Below are positions 52,437-61,727 of a stretch of 64,000 nucleotides of DNA, one piece after another. Origin of the DNA: Bryobacterales bacterium (GTDB lineage: Bacteria; Acidobacteriota; Terriglobia; Bryobacterales; Bryobacteraceae); NCBI GenBank assembly GCA_016789905.1, contig JAEUQC010000104.1, positions 1-64,000 of the forward strand, written 5' to 3'. Below the pieces are notes generated by a model. It did not search any database. It was not told the DNA's origin and saw only the letters and a list, made by a program, of their open reading frames with translations. Both the position numbers and the translations under genes were made by a program. Position 1 is the first letter of the stretch. Every line of letters begins with the position of its first letter.

Positions 52437-52671
52437 ATTGATTATTCCTCTCCGCGCAACCGATTTTTATCGATCACTGTAGCGATAGTAACCGGCATTC
52501 GGAAAGGCTTAAATCAGCAGAACCACCTATATGCGCGTTTAATCACGCTCGGGATAGGTCCAGTACTAAGGGAAATACTCCCTTAGATAAGTGGTCGTAT
52601 CGCCGAATACGGTGCCGAAACGCGAAAAGGGACCCAGAAAGGGTCCCTTCTCGGCAACGAATCAGTAGGGA
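52437..52671. promoter_or_regulatory. Region upstream of flp1 with inverted repeat
   Basis: 235 bp without a gene. It holds an 8-bp perfect inverted repeat, ctaaggga-aatac-tcccttag, at 52566-52586, about 130-150 bp before flp1, and gatttttatcgatc near 52461 close to the start. The right end (52625-52649) is the flp2 terminator. Confidence 0.45.
52625..52649 (-). terminator. Intrinsic terminator for flp2
   Basis: On the minus strand aagggaccc-tttct-gggtccctt is followed by TT and CGCG. A 9-bp perfect stem (52627-52635 with 52641-52649) lies 22 bp after the flp2 stop. Confidence 0.75.
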
Positions 52672-52872
52672 TTAGGAACCCTGGCTGGCGGCGCTGCCCA
52701 TGGAGCTGGAGATCTTCGAGAAGATCTGGCTGATGTTGGTGGAAACACCGGGCATGATCGCGCCGGCGGCAACGGCAACGAAGCCGGCCATCAATGCGTA
52801 CTCGATAAGGTCCTGGCCCTTGGTGTTCTTGAGAATCGCGAGCGACCAGAAAAGATTCTTGATACGGTTCAT
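52672..52872 (-). CDS. flp: Flp-type pilin, copy 2
   Basis: 66 aa: NRIKNLFWSLAILKNTKG leader, then QDLIEYALMAGFVAVAAGAI as in copy 1, and ISQIFSKISSSMGSAASQGS. The mature region is the same as copy 1 apart from about three residues. Each copy has its own ribosome site (gggagaggaac here), terminator and upstream inverted repeat (for this copy gggac-cata-gtccc at 53006-53019), so they are separate transcription units from a tandem duplication. Pilus assembly genes must be elsewhere. Confidence 0.93.
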   Translation of the reverse strand: MNRIKNLFWSLAILKNTKGQDLIEYALMAGFVAVAAGAIMPGVSTNISQIFSKISSSMGSAASQGS

Positions 52873-53005
52873 ATTATTAGTTCCTCTCCCTTGCAGTTCT
52901 TTGTATTGTCTGCTGTTTTGAGGATACGAGGTATCGGCTGCATCACCAATTGGGGAATGCCCTTATTGCCGAAGCACTTGCACATCAGAAAATCCCCGAG
53001 GGAGC

Positions 53006-53019
53006 GGGACCATAGTCCC
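53006..53019. promoter_or_regulatory. Inverted repeat upstream of flp2
   Basis: gggac cata gtccc is a 5-bp perfect inverted repeat about 135 bp before ATG 52872, in a 200-bp gap with no other feature. The position matches the inverted repeats before flp1 and the PEP-CTERM gene. Confidence 0.3.
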
Positions 53020-53095
53020 AGTGAATACACTAGAGCAAAGGTAATGGCTAGTCCATTTGGAACGCCACGTTTCGCGCTACCTTGAAGGGGTGGCT

Positions 53096-53710
53096 GTGGA
53101 TATCGTTGAAAAGATAAAGGCGCTGCCGCTGCGTTCGCGGACGCCGATGGAGTGGGGCCCATCAGCGCTGGCCGATCCGATTGCATTGCTGATTGACCAC
53201 GCGTTCCTGGAGATGAAAGCGGCGCAGAACGCGATGGAACTGATGACGCGTTGGCCGAAGGAATGGACACCGGGCTGGGTGGAGACAATGACAAGCGTAG
53301 CGCGGGACGAAACCGCCCATCTGGCGCAGGTCACCCGGCTGCTGATTCGGCGCGGAGGGCAATTGGAACGGGGGCACAAGAGCTTCTACGCGGCAGCGCT
53401 GCGCGGGCTGGTGCGCAGCGGGAAGACCGGGGAGACGCTAGACCGTCTGTGCGTTTCGGCGTTGATTGAGGCGCGTTCCTGCGAACGATTTTATGTTCTG
53501 GCTTCCACGACCGCCGATGAGGAGTTGGGAGCGTTCTACCGGGCGTTGTTTTCCTCCGAACTTGGGCATTACAAGGTCTTTTTGAAGCTGGCTTATAAGA
53601 TGGCGCCGGCCGAGGAGGTGACGCGGCGATGGGAACAGATGCTGGATCACGAGGCGCGGATACTGGCCGAACAAGAGCCGGGTTGCCGGATCCATTCCGG
53701 GGTGGCGTGA
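53096..53710 (+). CDS. miaE: tRNA-(ms2io6A37) hydroxylase, MiaE-like
   Basis: 204 aa from GTG 53096, chosen for the gaagggg five bases before it; GTG 53090 is close. It matches the MiaE diiron fold: LIDHAFLEMKAAQNAMELM, SVARDETAHLAQVTRLL, CVSALIEARSCERFYVLA, LFSSELGHYKVFLKLA. The Glu and ExxH sets bind two irons. The enzyme hydroxylates the isopentenyl group on A37 of tRNAs. Its stop overlaps the next start (TGATG). Confidence 0.88.
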   Translation: MDIVEKIKALPLRSRTPMEWGPSALADPIALLIDHAFLEMKAAQNAMELMTRWPKEWTPGWVETMTSVARDETAHLAQVTRLLIRRGGQLERGHKSFYAAALRGLVRSGKTGETLDRLCVSALIEARSCERFYVLASTTADEELGAFYRALFSSELGHYKVFLKLAYKMAPAEEVTRRWEQMLDHEARILAEQEPGCRIHSGVA

Positions 53711-55158
53711 TGCGCGCGATCCTGGCGTTGGCATTCGGAGTCGCGCTGGCGGGGCAGTCTCCGTTTGACGTGGTGATTCGCGGCGGGCGGGTGATGGATC
53801 CGGAGTCCGGATTGGACGCGGTTCGGGATGTGGGAATACGCGGGGGCAAGATTGCCGCAATCTCGACGGCACGGCTGGCCGGGAAGGTGCTGCTGGCGGC
53901 GGAAGGCCGGGTTGTCGCGCCCGGCTTCATTGACCTGCACGCCCATGGGCAGAGCGCCGAATCGAACGAGTTTCAGGCGCACGACGGCGTGACGACGGCG
54001 CTGGAACTGGAAGTGGGGGTGCCGGAGGTGGGTCGATTCCTGCGGGCCAGGAGCGGCAAGGCGCTGGTGAATTTCGGGGCCACGGCGAGCCATGGGGCCA
54101 TGCGAACGATGTCAATGCGGGAGTTTGCCGGGCAGCGCGAGAAGTGGCGGAAATCGGATGATTTTTCGTTTGAAGTGTTGAACAGGGGCCGGTACTCGCA
54201 ACTGCGTGAGGCCGAGGAGTACACACTTCTAGGCGCGACGCTGGAACGCGGGCTGCGGGAAGGCGCGATGGGACTGGGGCTGGCGCCGCAGTATTATCCA
54301 GGCGCGACGAGAGAGGAGATTTTTCGCGTCTACCAGATGGCGAAACGGTGGAGGGCGCCCGTGTTTACGCATGTGCGGTCTATGACTCCGGACGCGATGC
54401 AGGAAGCGATCGCCAACGCGGCGGCGACCGGCGCGGCGCTGCACATCGTGCACGTCAACAGCATGAGCCTGGGCGCCCTGCCATTTGTGTTGGACATGAT
54501 CGAAGCGGCGCGGAAGCAGGGGATGGATATCACAACGGAGGCGTATCCATACACGGCGGCGTCCACCTTCATCGAGTCCGCCATGTTCGACGACGGGTGG
54601 CAGGAACGGCTTGGAATATCCTATGAGGACCTCCAATGGCCACCGACCGGCGAGCGTATGACAGCCGAAACCTTCGCCAAATATAGGAAGCAGGGCGGCT
54701 TCGTGATCATGCACATGATGAAACCGGAGTGGATACGGCGGGCGATGGCGTCGCCATTTGTCATGATCGCCAGCGATGGAATGCCCTATTCGGCTCGGGC
54801 ACACCCGAGGAGCGCGGGGACCTTCAGCCGGGTCCTGGGACTCTACGTTCGCGAAGAGAAAATACTGAGCCTGATGGACGCGCTGGGCAAGATGACCATT
54901 CTGCCCGCACGACGGCTGGAATCAATCGCGCCGGGGATGAAGAACAAGGGCCGGATTCGCGTAGGGGCAGACGCCGACATCACTGTGTTCAACCCGGCGA
55001 CGGTGCGGGACCAGGCGACGTTTGAACACGGGCTCCGGTTTTCGTCCGGGATTACTCATGTGCTGGTGAACGGCGTGCCGGTGGTGCGCGAAGAAAAGAC
55101 CGTGCCGGGCGTGTTTCCGGGGCAGCCGGTTACGGGGAACTTCGCCAACGTCCGCTAA
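53710..55158 (+). CDS. D-aminoacylase-like amidohydrolase, exported
   Basis: 482 aa. Signal peptide RAILALAFGVALAG, then an amidohydrolase barrel: VIRGGRVMDPESGLDAVRDVGIRGGKI, GFIDLHAHGQS (HxH), HVRSMTPDAMQEAI, HIVHVNSMSLGAL, ASDGMPYSARAHPRSAGTFSRVLGLYV. These are the N-acyl-D-amino acid deacylase family signatures. The Glu of the metal bridge is in ALELEVGVPEV. Probably acts outside the cytoplasm on acyl amino acids or peptides. TGATG overlap with miaE; followed by a 17-bp gap. Confidence 0.88.
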   Translation: MRAILALAFGVALAGQSPFDVVIRGGRVMDPESGLDAVRDVGIRGGKIAAISTARLAGKVLLAAEGRVVAPGFIDLHAHGQSAESNEFQAHDGVTTALELEVGVPEVGRFLRARSGKALVNFGATASHGAMRTMSMREFAGQREKWRKSDDFSFEVLNRGRYSQLREAEEYTLLGATLERGLREGAMGLGLAPQYYPGATREEIFRVYQMAKRWRAPVFTHVRSMTPDAMQEAIANAAATGAALHIVHVNSMSLGALPFVLDMIEAARKQGMDITTEAYPYTAASTFIESAMFDDGWQERLGISYEDLQWPPTGERMTAETFAKYRKQGGFVIMHMMKPEWIRRAMASPFVMIASDGMPYSARAHPRSAGTFSRVLGLYVREEKILSLMDALGKMTILPARRLESIAPGMKNKGRIRVGADADITVFNPATVRDQATFEHGLRFSSGITHVLVNGVPVVREEKTVPGVFPGQPVTGNFANVR

Positions 55159-55163
55159 CTTGA

Positions 55164-55169
55164 TACATT
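55164..55169 (+). promoter_or_regulatory. Probable -10 hexamer (TACATT), leaderless start
   Basis: TACATT ends six bases before ATG 55176, leaving no room for a leader or a ribosome site. Confidence 0.4.
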
Positions 55170-55175
55170 TTAGGT

Positions 55176-55814
55176 ATGCGATCCGTACTGTTGTTAAGCC
55201 TAGCGGCGGGCGCCCTGTTTGCCGCCGACAAGCCTGAAAAGGGCTTCACCGCGTTGTTCAATGGCAAGGACCTGACTGGCTGGACCAAGGCCAAAGAGAA
55301 CGAAGACTCCTTCCAGGTGAAAGATGGCGCCATTGTCGCCAACGGCAAGCGAGCCCACCTGTACTACACGGGACCTTTCAAGGGAAAGGCGCCCGCATTC
55401 AAGAATTTTGAGCTGAAAGTGGATGTGATGACGAAGGCCGTTTCCAATGGCGGCATCTACTTCCATACGGCGTACCAGGAAACAAACTGGCCGGAAAAGG
55501 GCTTCGAAGTCCAGGTGAATAATACGCACGGCGACTGGAAGAAGACCGGCGGCCTGTATAACGTGCAGGACAACAAAGAAGCCTTCCGTGACGATGAGTG
55601 GTTCACCGAACACATCATCGTGAAGGGCAAGAACGTGCAAGTGTTTGTGGGCGGAAAGAAAGTGAGCGACTGGACGCAGCCGGAAGACTGGCAGGGGCCC
55701 AAGGGGAACCCGGGCCGCGTGATCGGCGCCGGGCCGACCTTCGCGCTGCAGGCGCACGATCCCAAATCGGTGATCATGTACAAGAACATCCGCGTGAAGC
55801 CGCTGAAGGATTAA
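55176..55814 (+). CDS. DUF1080 / 3-keto-disaccharide hydrolase domain protein, exported
   Basis: 212 aa. Signal peptide RSVLLLSLAAGALFAA, then a concanavalin-like beta-sandwich: FTALFNGKDLTGWTKAKEN, FELKVDVMTKAVSNGGIYFHT, GFEVQVNNTHGDWKKTGGLYNV, and MYKNIRVKPL. This family has members that hydrolyse 3-keto-glucosides; whether this one does is unknown. It has its own -10-like element and a strong terminator, so it is likely monocistronic. Confidence 0.9.
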   Translation: MRSVLLLSLAAGALFAADKPEKGFTALFNGKDLTGWTKAKENEDSFQVKDGAIVANGKRAHLYYTGPFKGKAPAFKNFELKVDVMTKAVSNGGIYFHTAYQETNWPEKGFEVQVNNTHGDWKKTGGLYNVQDNKEAFRDDEWFTEHIIVKGKNVQVFVGGKKVSDWTQPEDWQGPKGNPGRVIGAGPTFALQAHDPKSVIMYKNIRVKPLKD

Positions 55815-55832
55815 CAGCGCTTCCTAGAAGGA

Positions 55833-55869
55833 GCCGCCCTTCCGGAATCAATGGAAGGGCGGCTTTTTT
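55833..55869 (+). terminator. Intrinsic terminator after the DUF1080 gene
   Basis: Stem gccgcccttcc (55833-55843) pairs perfectly with ggaagggcggc (55853-55863), then a run of six T. Confidence 0.93.
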
Positions 55870-55901
55870 GTTTTGGGGCGTGGGAAACTGGGTAGACCCC
55901 G

Positions 55902-56372
55902 ATGCGGACCCTTTCGAAGAAGACGCAATATACGCTGCGCGCGCTCTACGCATTGTCGAGAACCTATGGCCAAGGGCCAACGCTGAGTGCGAAGATCGCC
56001 AAAGACGAAGCGATTCCGCAGGACTTCCTGGAGAACATTCTGCTCTATTTAAAGCGCGAGGGGCTGGTAAGCAGCAAGAAGGGCAAGGGCGGGGGGTATG
56101 CGCTGCTGCTACCGCCGGACGAAGTCACATTGGGGCGAATTATCCGGTTGACGGAGGGTCCGCTGGCGCCGCTGCCGTGCGCGAGCGAAAGAGCGTACCG
56201 GAAGTGCGACGAGTGCGTGGACGACCGGTTCTGCGGGACACGGATGGTAATGCGGGAAGTCCGCGACGAGATGGCGCGGATACTGGACAAGACAACGCTG
56301 GCGCAGGTGTGCCGCCGTATGGACGAAGCCCGGGCGGCGGCCGCCGGCGACGAACTGATGTTCTATATTTAG
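55902..56372 (+). CDS. Rrf2-family transcriptional regulator
   Basis: 156 aa. Winged helix with LSKKTQYTLRALYALSR, the usual Rrf2 N-terminus, IAKDEAIPQDFLENILLYLKREGLVSSKKGKGGGYALL. Four Cys (93, 102, 105, 111) in PCxxxxxxxxKCDECxxxxxC could hold an Fe-S cluster as in IscR/NsrR, although the spacing differs. It may sense iron-sulfur status, oxidants or NO. The neighbours do not reveal its target. Its stop overlaps the convergent DapA-like gene by 4 bases. Confidence 0.88.
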   Translation: MRTLSKKTQYTLRALYALSRTYGQGPTLSAKIAKDEAIPQDFLENILLYLKREGLVSSKKGKGGGYALLLPPDEVTLGRIIRLTEGPLAPLPCASERAYRKCDECVDDRFCGTRMVMREVRDEMARILDKTTLAQVCRRMDEARAAAAGDELMFYI

Positions 56373-57286
56373 CCGCGCAGCTTCACGGCGGCCGGTTGCA
56401 ACTGGGCCTGCTGGGCGGCGGTGAGCGGGCTAAGGAACGGCGGGATGGGCCCAGTGTTGGCAATGCCGGCCAGCGCGACGGAGGCGTGCAGTACCCGCGC
56501 CGGGCCCCAGGCGTCGCGGAAGTCTTCGTGTTCAATAAACTGCTCGCGAATGGCGGCGGCGGTGGCGGTGTCCCCGGTGGTGAGTGAGTTGAAGATCGCC
56601 TGCGTCTTGCCGGGCGCGACGCAGACGGAGCCGGACGTGAAGCCAGCCAGTTGGAACTGGTTCCAATGCACGATGGCGGGCCGTTCGCCAATGCCGCTGA
56701 CGACGAACTTGCGATCAACCCGTTCGAGGAGCGCGGTGAGGTAGGGGTCCACTGACGGGTCCTGCCGGACAACGGCGTATTTGATGCCGACGCACACTCC
56801 ATCGCTCACAAGGCGGGCGACGGCATCCAGGCCGGCCATCAGGTCCGATCCAAAATTGTTCTCGTCTTTGAGGTAGCAGATGAGCGGCGTTTCGGCCTCG
56901 GCGGAGAACTGGCGGAGGCCAGTCTCCAGGCCAAGGGCGTCGCGCGGGTCGGCGCAGGGAAGGGCCATGACGCAGGGAAAACGATACTTGCGCAACAGCG
57001 GCGCCTGGTCGATAAGCCGGCCGTAGGAGGGGCCCGCGGCAGGGATGCACCACAAGCCGTCGTCCAGCGTGGCAAGCCAGGCGAGCAACTGCTCATATTC
57101 GGCCAGCGTGATGTGATAGAGAAATGCATTGCCGCCGTACATGAGCCGCGTGACGCCGCCGGCGCGAATGTGGGCGACGACGCGTTGGTTCTCCTCCCAA
57201 TCGAACGAACCATCGGCCTTGCGGCAGAGCGGAGGAACGGCGATGACGCCTTGGCGGTCCGAGAGTTGAACGGGAGTTGTTTTCAT
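56369..57286 (-). CDS. Dihydrodipicolinate synthase-family aldolase/lyase
   Basis: 305 aa TIM barrel. Schiff-base Lys is K169 in VCVGIKYAVV, and the partner Tyr is Y138 in PLICYLKDE. GGVTRLMYGGNAFLYHITLAEYEQLL near the start is the family G-G loop with changes (usual GTTGE is GGNAF). So it is a DapA-like lyase for a keto acid other than dihydrodipicolinate. The substrate is unknown. TATGAT ends nine bases before ATG 57286. It is divergent from the enolase-superfamily gene. Confidence 0.82.
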   Translation of the reverse strand: MKTTPVQLSDRQGVIAVPPLCRKADGSFDWEENQRVVAHIRAGGVTRLMYGGNAFLYHITLAEYEQLLAWLATLDDGLWCIPAAGPSYGRLIDQAPLLRKYRFPCVMALPCADPRDALGLETGLRQFSAEAETPLICYLKDENNFGSDLMAGLDAVARLVSDGVCVGIKYAVVRQDPSVDPYLTALLERVDRKFVVSGIGERPAIVHWNQFQLAGFTSGSVCVAPGKTQAIFNSLTTGDTATAAAIREQFIEHEDFRDAWGPARVLHASVALAGIANTGPIPPFLSPLTAAQQAQLQPAAVKLRG

Positions 57287-57295
57287 GGGGAACTT

Positions 57296-57301
57296 ATCAT
57301 A
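57296..57301 (-). promoter_or_regulatory. Possible -10 hexamer (TATGAT) for the DapA-like gene
   Basis: On the minus strand TATGAT ends nine bases before ATG 57286. It lies in a 61-bp divergent space with the enolase-superfamily gene. Confidence 0.3.
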
Positions 57302-57347
57302 CTGACAGATTTGCTTGCCGCCATCAAAAACGTGCTAGAGGTATTTC

Positions 57348-58766
57348 ATGGCAACAATGACGAGGCGGACGATGGCTGGGGCGTTGGCCGGGCTTACACT
57401 CTGGAGCAAGACGGGGAAACCGACGGACATACGCATGGAGGAAGTGAAGATTTCCTTCGACGATATCCGCTACCGCGCGCCGTACAAGTTTGGCGGTGTG
57501 GCCGTGGACCGGGCGACGCTGCTGAATGTGGAATGCACGGTGCGAACACGCACCGGCAAAGTGGCCAAAGGGTTCGGCTCCATGCCGCTGGGAAACGTGT
57601 GGGCGTTTCCGTCGCGCACCATGCCCTACGACGTGACATTAGGCGCAATGCGGCAGTTGGCGCTGCGGCTGGGCCCGGTGACGGCTGGATTCAAAGAATA
57701 CGGGCATCCGATTGAGATCAACACCGCGCTGGAACCGGAGTATCTGAAGGCCGCCGCGGCGGTGAGCGCCGAACTGAAGCTGAGCGCGGCGATTCCGAAA
57801 CTGTGCACGCTGGTGACGGCGAGCGCGATCGATGGCGCGATTCACGACGCCTTCGGGAAGGCGCACGGCCGGAACTGCTACGCCACGTACGGCCCGGATT
57901 TGCTGGGGCCCGATTTATCGGCGTTTCTGGGGGCCGATTTCAAGGGAGAGAGACTGAACAAATACCTGTTGAAGAAGCCGCGCACGGCGGTGAATTTGTA
58001 TCATTCCGTGGGCGGGGCGGACCCGCTGCTGAAAGCCGACATCGTGAAACCCGTGGGAGACGGGCTGCCGGAAACACTGCCGGAGTGGATCAACTACAAC
58101 GGACTGCATCACATCAAGATCAAACTGCAGGGCGACGAGTTGCAATGGGACATTGAGCGCGTTGTGGCTATCGACCGCATTGCGCAGCAGACACGGCCGA
58201 ACGTCGATTGGCGCTACTGTGTGGACTTCAACGAGCGTTGTCCGAATGTGGCCTATTTGCTTGAGTTCCTGCGCAAGGTGCGTGAGAAGACGCCGAAAGG
58301 GTTCAACCGCATCGAATACATTGAGCAGCCCACGGCGCGGGACTTGCACGCCAACCGCGGCAACGTGATGCACGAGGCGGCAAAGCTGAGGCCGGTGGTC
58401 ATCGACGAATCGCTGACCGACCTGGAGACGCTGCTGCTGGCTCGGGAGATGGGGTACACGGGCGTGGCGCTGAAAGCCTGCAAGGGGCAAAGCCAGGCCA
58501 TGCTGATGGCCGCAGCGGGGCAGAAGTACAAGATGTTTCTGTGTGTGCAGGACCTGACGTGCCCCGGCGCGTCGCTGATCCATTCGGCCAGCATTGCCTC
58601 GCATGTGCCTGGTGTGAGCGGTATAGAGGCAAACTCACGCCAATACCTGCCGGCGGCGAACGCGCCGTGGGCGAAAACGCACCCGGGCATTTTCGTCATC
58701 AAGGACGGCACGTTGCGCACGGCGGAATTGACCGGCGTTGGGATTGGAGCCGTGACCGCGGGTTAA
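57348..58766 (+). CDS. Enolase-superfamily (mandelate racemase/muconate lactonizing-like) enzyme, Tat signal
   Basis: 472 aa. [15 protein letters not shown] looks like a Tat signal. The barrel has KxK in [12 protein letters not shown], metal ligands in [18 protein letters not shown] and VVIDESLTD, and a final [11 protein letters not shown]. This is the MR-subgroup layout; members remove water from or epimerise sugar acids. The unusual N-terminal length and signal suggest a special substrate. It ends overlapping the convergent TolC-like gene by 4 bases. The neighbouring DapA-like enzyme would fit a sugar-acid path. Confidence 0.82.
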   Translation: MATMTRRTMAGALAGLTLWSKTGKPTDIRMEEVKISFDDIRYRAPYKFGGVAVDRATLLNVECTVRTRTGKVAKGFGSMPLGNVWAFPSRTMPYDVTLGAMRQLALRLGPVTAGFKEYGHPIEINTALEPEYLKAAAAVSAELKLSAAIPKLCTLVTASAIDGAIHDAFGKAHGRNCYATYGPDLLGPDLSAFLGADFKGERLNKYLLKKPRTAVNLYHSVGGADPLLKADIVKPVGDGLPETLPEWINYNGLHHIKIKLQGDELQWDIERVVAIDRIAQQTRPNVDWRYCVDFNERCPNVAYLLEFLRKVREKTPKGFNRIEYIEQPTARDLHANRGNVMHEAAKLRPVVIDESLTDLETLLLAREMGYTGVALKACKGQSQAMLMAAAGQKYKMFLCVQDLTCPGASLIHSASIASHVPGVSGIEANSRQYLPAANAPWAKTHPGIFVIKDGTLRTAELTGVGIGAVTAG

Positions 58767-59971
58767 CGGCCAGCCGCGAGTTCGAGTTGTGCTTCGATTT
58801 GCGTGAACTCCAGGCGGCGTTCCAGCCAACGGTCCCGCAACGACAACTGGCGCGCTTCGGCGTGCAGAACATCCAGCCGGTCGGCACGGCCGGCGGACAG
58901 CGCTGCCCGCGCCCCCTCCAGTGCTTTGCTTCCCGGGCCGGCGGCCAGTTGTTCCAGCTTCACCAGTTCAGCAACTGAGGCCTGGAACTGCGTCAGGGCG
59001 TCGTCCACATCCCGGCGAATGCGCTCCCGAAGCGCAGTTTCCTCCAGCCGGCAGCGCTCCACATTGGCGCCGGCCACGCGGCTTTCAGCAGCGGCGGCGG
59101 ACCGGAACACGGGAAGATCCACCCCAACCTGAATGCCCCACGGGCCGCGGACTGCCGCTTCAGGACCGAGCCGCCGGGTGACCTGCACAAAGCTCACCCA
59201 GGGGTAGCGGCCGTTGGCGGCGAACGCTAGTTCGCCTTCGCCCTGCTGGCAGGTAGCGGCGGCCTGTCCCAACTCCGCGCGGGTGCGCAACGCCTGCGTC
59301 AACACCGCCGCCCGGTCCGGAAGAGGTGTGGAGACAGGCGGGGGCTCCAGGGAAAACGAGACATCTGCGGCTGGGTCCAGCAGACGGGCCAAGCGCCGCT
59401 TTTCCGTCGCCGCCACCGATTCAACCCGCAGCAGACCTGCTTGCATATCGGCCAGCGCCAGTTCGGCGAGGTCGGTCTCCACGCTCTCCTTCAGGCCCAG
59501 CGCCACCTGCCGCCGCGTAAGTTCCACCATTTGCCTCCGCAGCGCCGTCGCCTGTTCGGTGAGTTGAACGCGTTCAGCGGCCAGCGCTGCGCGCCGGTAG
59601 GAGTGGCGCACGGCGGCGGCCACGCGCGCCTCCGCGGCCAAAATCCCGGCTTCCGCCGCCCGCTGCCGCGCCGCCGCGATGCGGGCTTTCAATGGCAACT
59701 CCCGCGGCCGGGGCGGGGACCAGCGCCATGCCACACTGTTGCGGATCTCTCCCATTTCCGGGTCCAACGAAAGGTTGTTAAACGTCATCCGGAACTCGGG
59801 CGCGGGCAGCGCTCGCGCCGCTTGCGTCTGAAATCGAAACACCGCCCGGGACGCCCTCGCGGCCGCCAGGTCCGGATGGGTGGCCAGGGCGCGGGCAACG
59901 GCATCCTCCATGGTCAGCAGTTGGCCGAACGCGGCGAGGGAGGCGAACAGGAACGCAACGGCGCCTCTCAC
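58763..59971 (-). CDS. TolC-type outer-membrane efflux protein
   Basis: 402 aa from GTG 59971, whose bases overlap the stop of the upstream gene (ATGTGA). Short signal [16 protein letters not shown]. Typical TolC family (OEP) features: [21 protein letters not shown] at the start, long alpha-helical hairpins ([19 protein letters not shown]), and a second repeat with [23 protein letters not shown], and [20 protein letters not shown]. It forms a trimer with a channel through the outer membrane. Last gene of VTC-DUF4956-HlyD-TolC. Confidence 0.85.
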   Translation of the reverse strand: MRGAVAFLFASLAAFGQLLTMEDAVARALATHPDLAAARASRAVFRFQTQAARALPAPEFRMTFNNLSLDPEMGEIRNSVAWRWSPPRPRELPLKARIAAARQRAAEAGILAAEARVAAAVRHSYRRAALAAERVQLTEQATALRRQMVELTRRQVALGLKESVETDLAELALADMQAGLLRVESVAATEKRRLARLLDPAADVSFSLEPPPVSTPLPDRAAVLTQALRTRAELGQAAATCQQGEGELAFAANGRYPWVSFVQVTRRLGPEAAVRGPWGIQVGVDLPVFRSAAAAESRVAGANVERCRLEETALRERIRRDVDDALTQFQASVAELVKLEQLAAGPGSKALEGARAALSAGRADRLDVLHAEARQLSLRDRWLERRLEFTQIEAQLELAAGR

Positions 59972-61059
59972 ATGCCACCGCCGGTGAGAAACTTCACATC
60001 GAACGCTTCGCCGGCGTCCAGATTGGCGGCGGGCGGCACGTCCAAATAGACTTCGCGCCCCCACTGCGGCATAGTGGGTAGCAGCCAGAACCGGGGCGGC
60101 AGTTGCACCACAGAGTCCGACACCCGCCGCACCTCGGCCGCAATCTCGTCCCGCTCCACGGTGCGGCGGCGTACCAGTGCTTTTGCGCCAGGCGCCAGGC
60201 GCGCCCGCTCGTTCACATACGCAACCAACACCCGCGGGCCCGTGCCATGCAGCAGAAGGATCGGCACACCGGAGTGAGCCACATCGCCAGTCTGCGCCAG
60301 AACCGCGGCCACCGCTCCATCGGCGGGGGCGACGATCGTCGCGCTGGCGGCCCGGGCCCGCAGCAGTTCGATGGCTTGGCGCTGCTCGGCGATGCGGTCC
60401 CGCAAGGGCCGCAAACGGGCATCCCTGGCGACGGGCGCCGTCGATGCCTTGTGCTGTGTGCGCCACTCGCGAAGCCGTGCCTGCGCCGCCTGAAGCTGCG
60501 CGGCGAGCGTGTCCAATCGCGCCGGCCACGCGGCGGCAAGTTCAGACAGGTTCCGGGCCTGGAGTTCCAACTGTTCAACGCGGTCGGCGCGCGTCAGGCC
60601 ATCGCTCACCAACTGGCGCTGGCGCCCAATCTCTTCGCGGAGCGTCTTCAACTCGGCGGCGTGTGCGGCCTGCGACGTCCTGGCCGCTTCCAGGTGGCCC
60701 GCCGCCGTGTCCACGTCGGATTGAAAGCTTCGCTCCGACGAATAACCGTCCGATTCAAGCGCCGCCGAAGTGGCGGCCGGTTCCGCCGCCAACTGCCGGA
60801 GCCGCGCTTCGGCCACCGCGATTTCCCTTTCCACCAGCGTTGTTTCTAGCCGGGCCAGCACATCGCCGGTGCGCACGCGCTGCCCCGGTTTCACGCGTAC
60901 TTCGGTAATCCGCCCCGTATCGGCCGCCGCCACGCGAAACTCGCTTGCCATGAGTTGCGCTGGGGCGTCCGCCACGCCCGCGTCGGCGCGCGCCAGCCAG
61001 TACGCTGCCGTCGAAGCCACGAGCCATACAAAGACACCAATCAACTGTTTCGAAATCAT
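59968..61059 (-). CDS. HlyD-family periplasmic adaptor (membrane fusion protein)
   Basis: 363 aa. One N-terminal membrane helix (LIGVFVWLVASTAAYWLA), then the two halves of a lipoyl-like domain (GRITEVRVKPGQRVRTGDVL at about 50 and ATIVAPADGAVAAVLAQTGDV at about 245) split by about 160 residues of heptad-like alpha-helical hairpin, then a beta-barrel. That is the standard adaptor that links an inner-membrane pump to TolC. No ABC or RND pump is adjacent; the neighbours are DUF4956 and VTC. Overlaps DUF4956 by 4 bases. Confidence 0.88.
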   Translation of the reverse strand: MISKQLIGVFVWLVASTAAYWLARADAGVADAPAQLMASEFRVAAADTGRITEVRVKPGQRVRTGDVLARLETTLVEREIAVAEARLRQLAAEPAATSAALESDGYSSERSFQSDVDTAAGHLEAARTSQAAHAAELKTLREEIGRQRQLVSDGLTRADRVEQLELQARNLSELAAAWPARLDTLAAQLQAAQARLREWRTQHKASTAPVARDARLRPLRDRIAEQRQAIELLRARAASATIVAPADGAVAAVLAQTGDVAHSGVPILLLHGTGPRVLVAYVNERARLAPGAKALVRRRTVERDEIAAEVRRVSDSVVQLPPRFWLLPTMPQWGREVYLDVPPAANLDAGEAFDVKFLTGGGM

Positions 61060-61727
61060 AGCTCCACCCGCGTATCTTCGAGAAGAATGGAAACACCGGA
61101 CAACCCTTTCACGGCCGCCAGTTCTTTGGCCAGCAGTCCGCGGGATTCCTCCTTCCGAAACCGGACGTGGTAAACGTGCTCACTCGCCTCACCCTGGCGC
61201 ACCTCCCGCACCGTGGCGAGCACAAACTGCCGGCAGTGGCGCTGCATAAGCGCGGTTGCCGATTCATTCACGCCGTCCTGCCAAGGCGCGGTATAGCGCA
61301 GCAATCCGTCGAAGCTCTTGCGGGCGCCGAACGGCACGAACGCCAGATAGAACGCAACCAGAGAGAACGCCGCCACGCCCAACGCGCCCAGGCCAAACGC
61401 CCGTGTGCCGGCCGCGATGCCCGAAACCAGGGCGGCGAAGACGAACACCATGTCGCGCGGGTCGCGCAAATTCGTGCGGAAACGAACCAGCGCCATCGCG
61501 CCCATCATGCCGATGCCCCAGACCAGATTGTTGCCTATGGTCAGCATCATCATCGCGGTCACCACGCTGCTCATCACCAGGGTCTGCACGAACGATTGCG
61601 AGTAGGAAAGGCCGCGGTGCGTCCAAACGTAAACAAGCGCCAACAGGTGCGACATGGCGAAGGCCGAAAGCAGAACGGTCAGCGTTACACGCAGGTCAGC
61701 AAGGGTTCCGGGGTTGATGTCCATCAT
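61056..61727 (-). CDS. DUF4956 integral membrane protein
   Basis: 223 aa. About four to five membrane helices in residues 15-132, with the family core GIGMMGAMALVRFRTNLRDPRDMVFVFAALVSGIAAG, then a cytoplasmic C-terminal domain of about 90 residues with an ACT-like pattern. DUF4956 genes are usually next to a VTC-domain gene; the reaction is unproven. In eukaryotic VTC, polyphosphate is made and passed through the membrane by a channel; by analogy DUF4956 may be the conduit. Start ATG 61727 overlaps the VTC stop as ATGA. Confidence 0.88.
   Translation of the reverse strand: MMDINPGTLADLRVTLTVLLSAFAMSHLLALVYVWTHRGLSYSQSFVQTLVMSSVVTAMMMLTIGNNLVWGIGMMGAMALVRFRTNLRDPRDMVFVFAALVSGIAAGTRAFGLGALGVAAFSLVAFYLAFVPFGARKSFDGLLRYTAPWQDGVNESATALMQRHCRQFVLATVREVRQGEASEHVYHVRFRKEESRGLLAKELAAVKGLSGVSILLEDTRVEL

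Noticed and set aside
59972..60529. Upstream extension of the TolC-like frame
   Set aside because: The extra 186 residues are out-of-frame HlyD coding sequence; GTG 59971 gives a signal peptide and a start-stop overlap.
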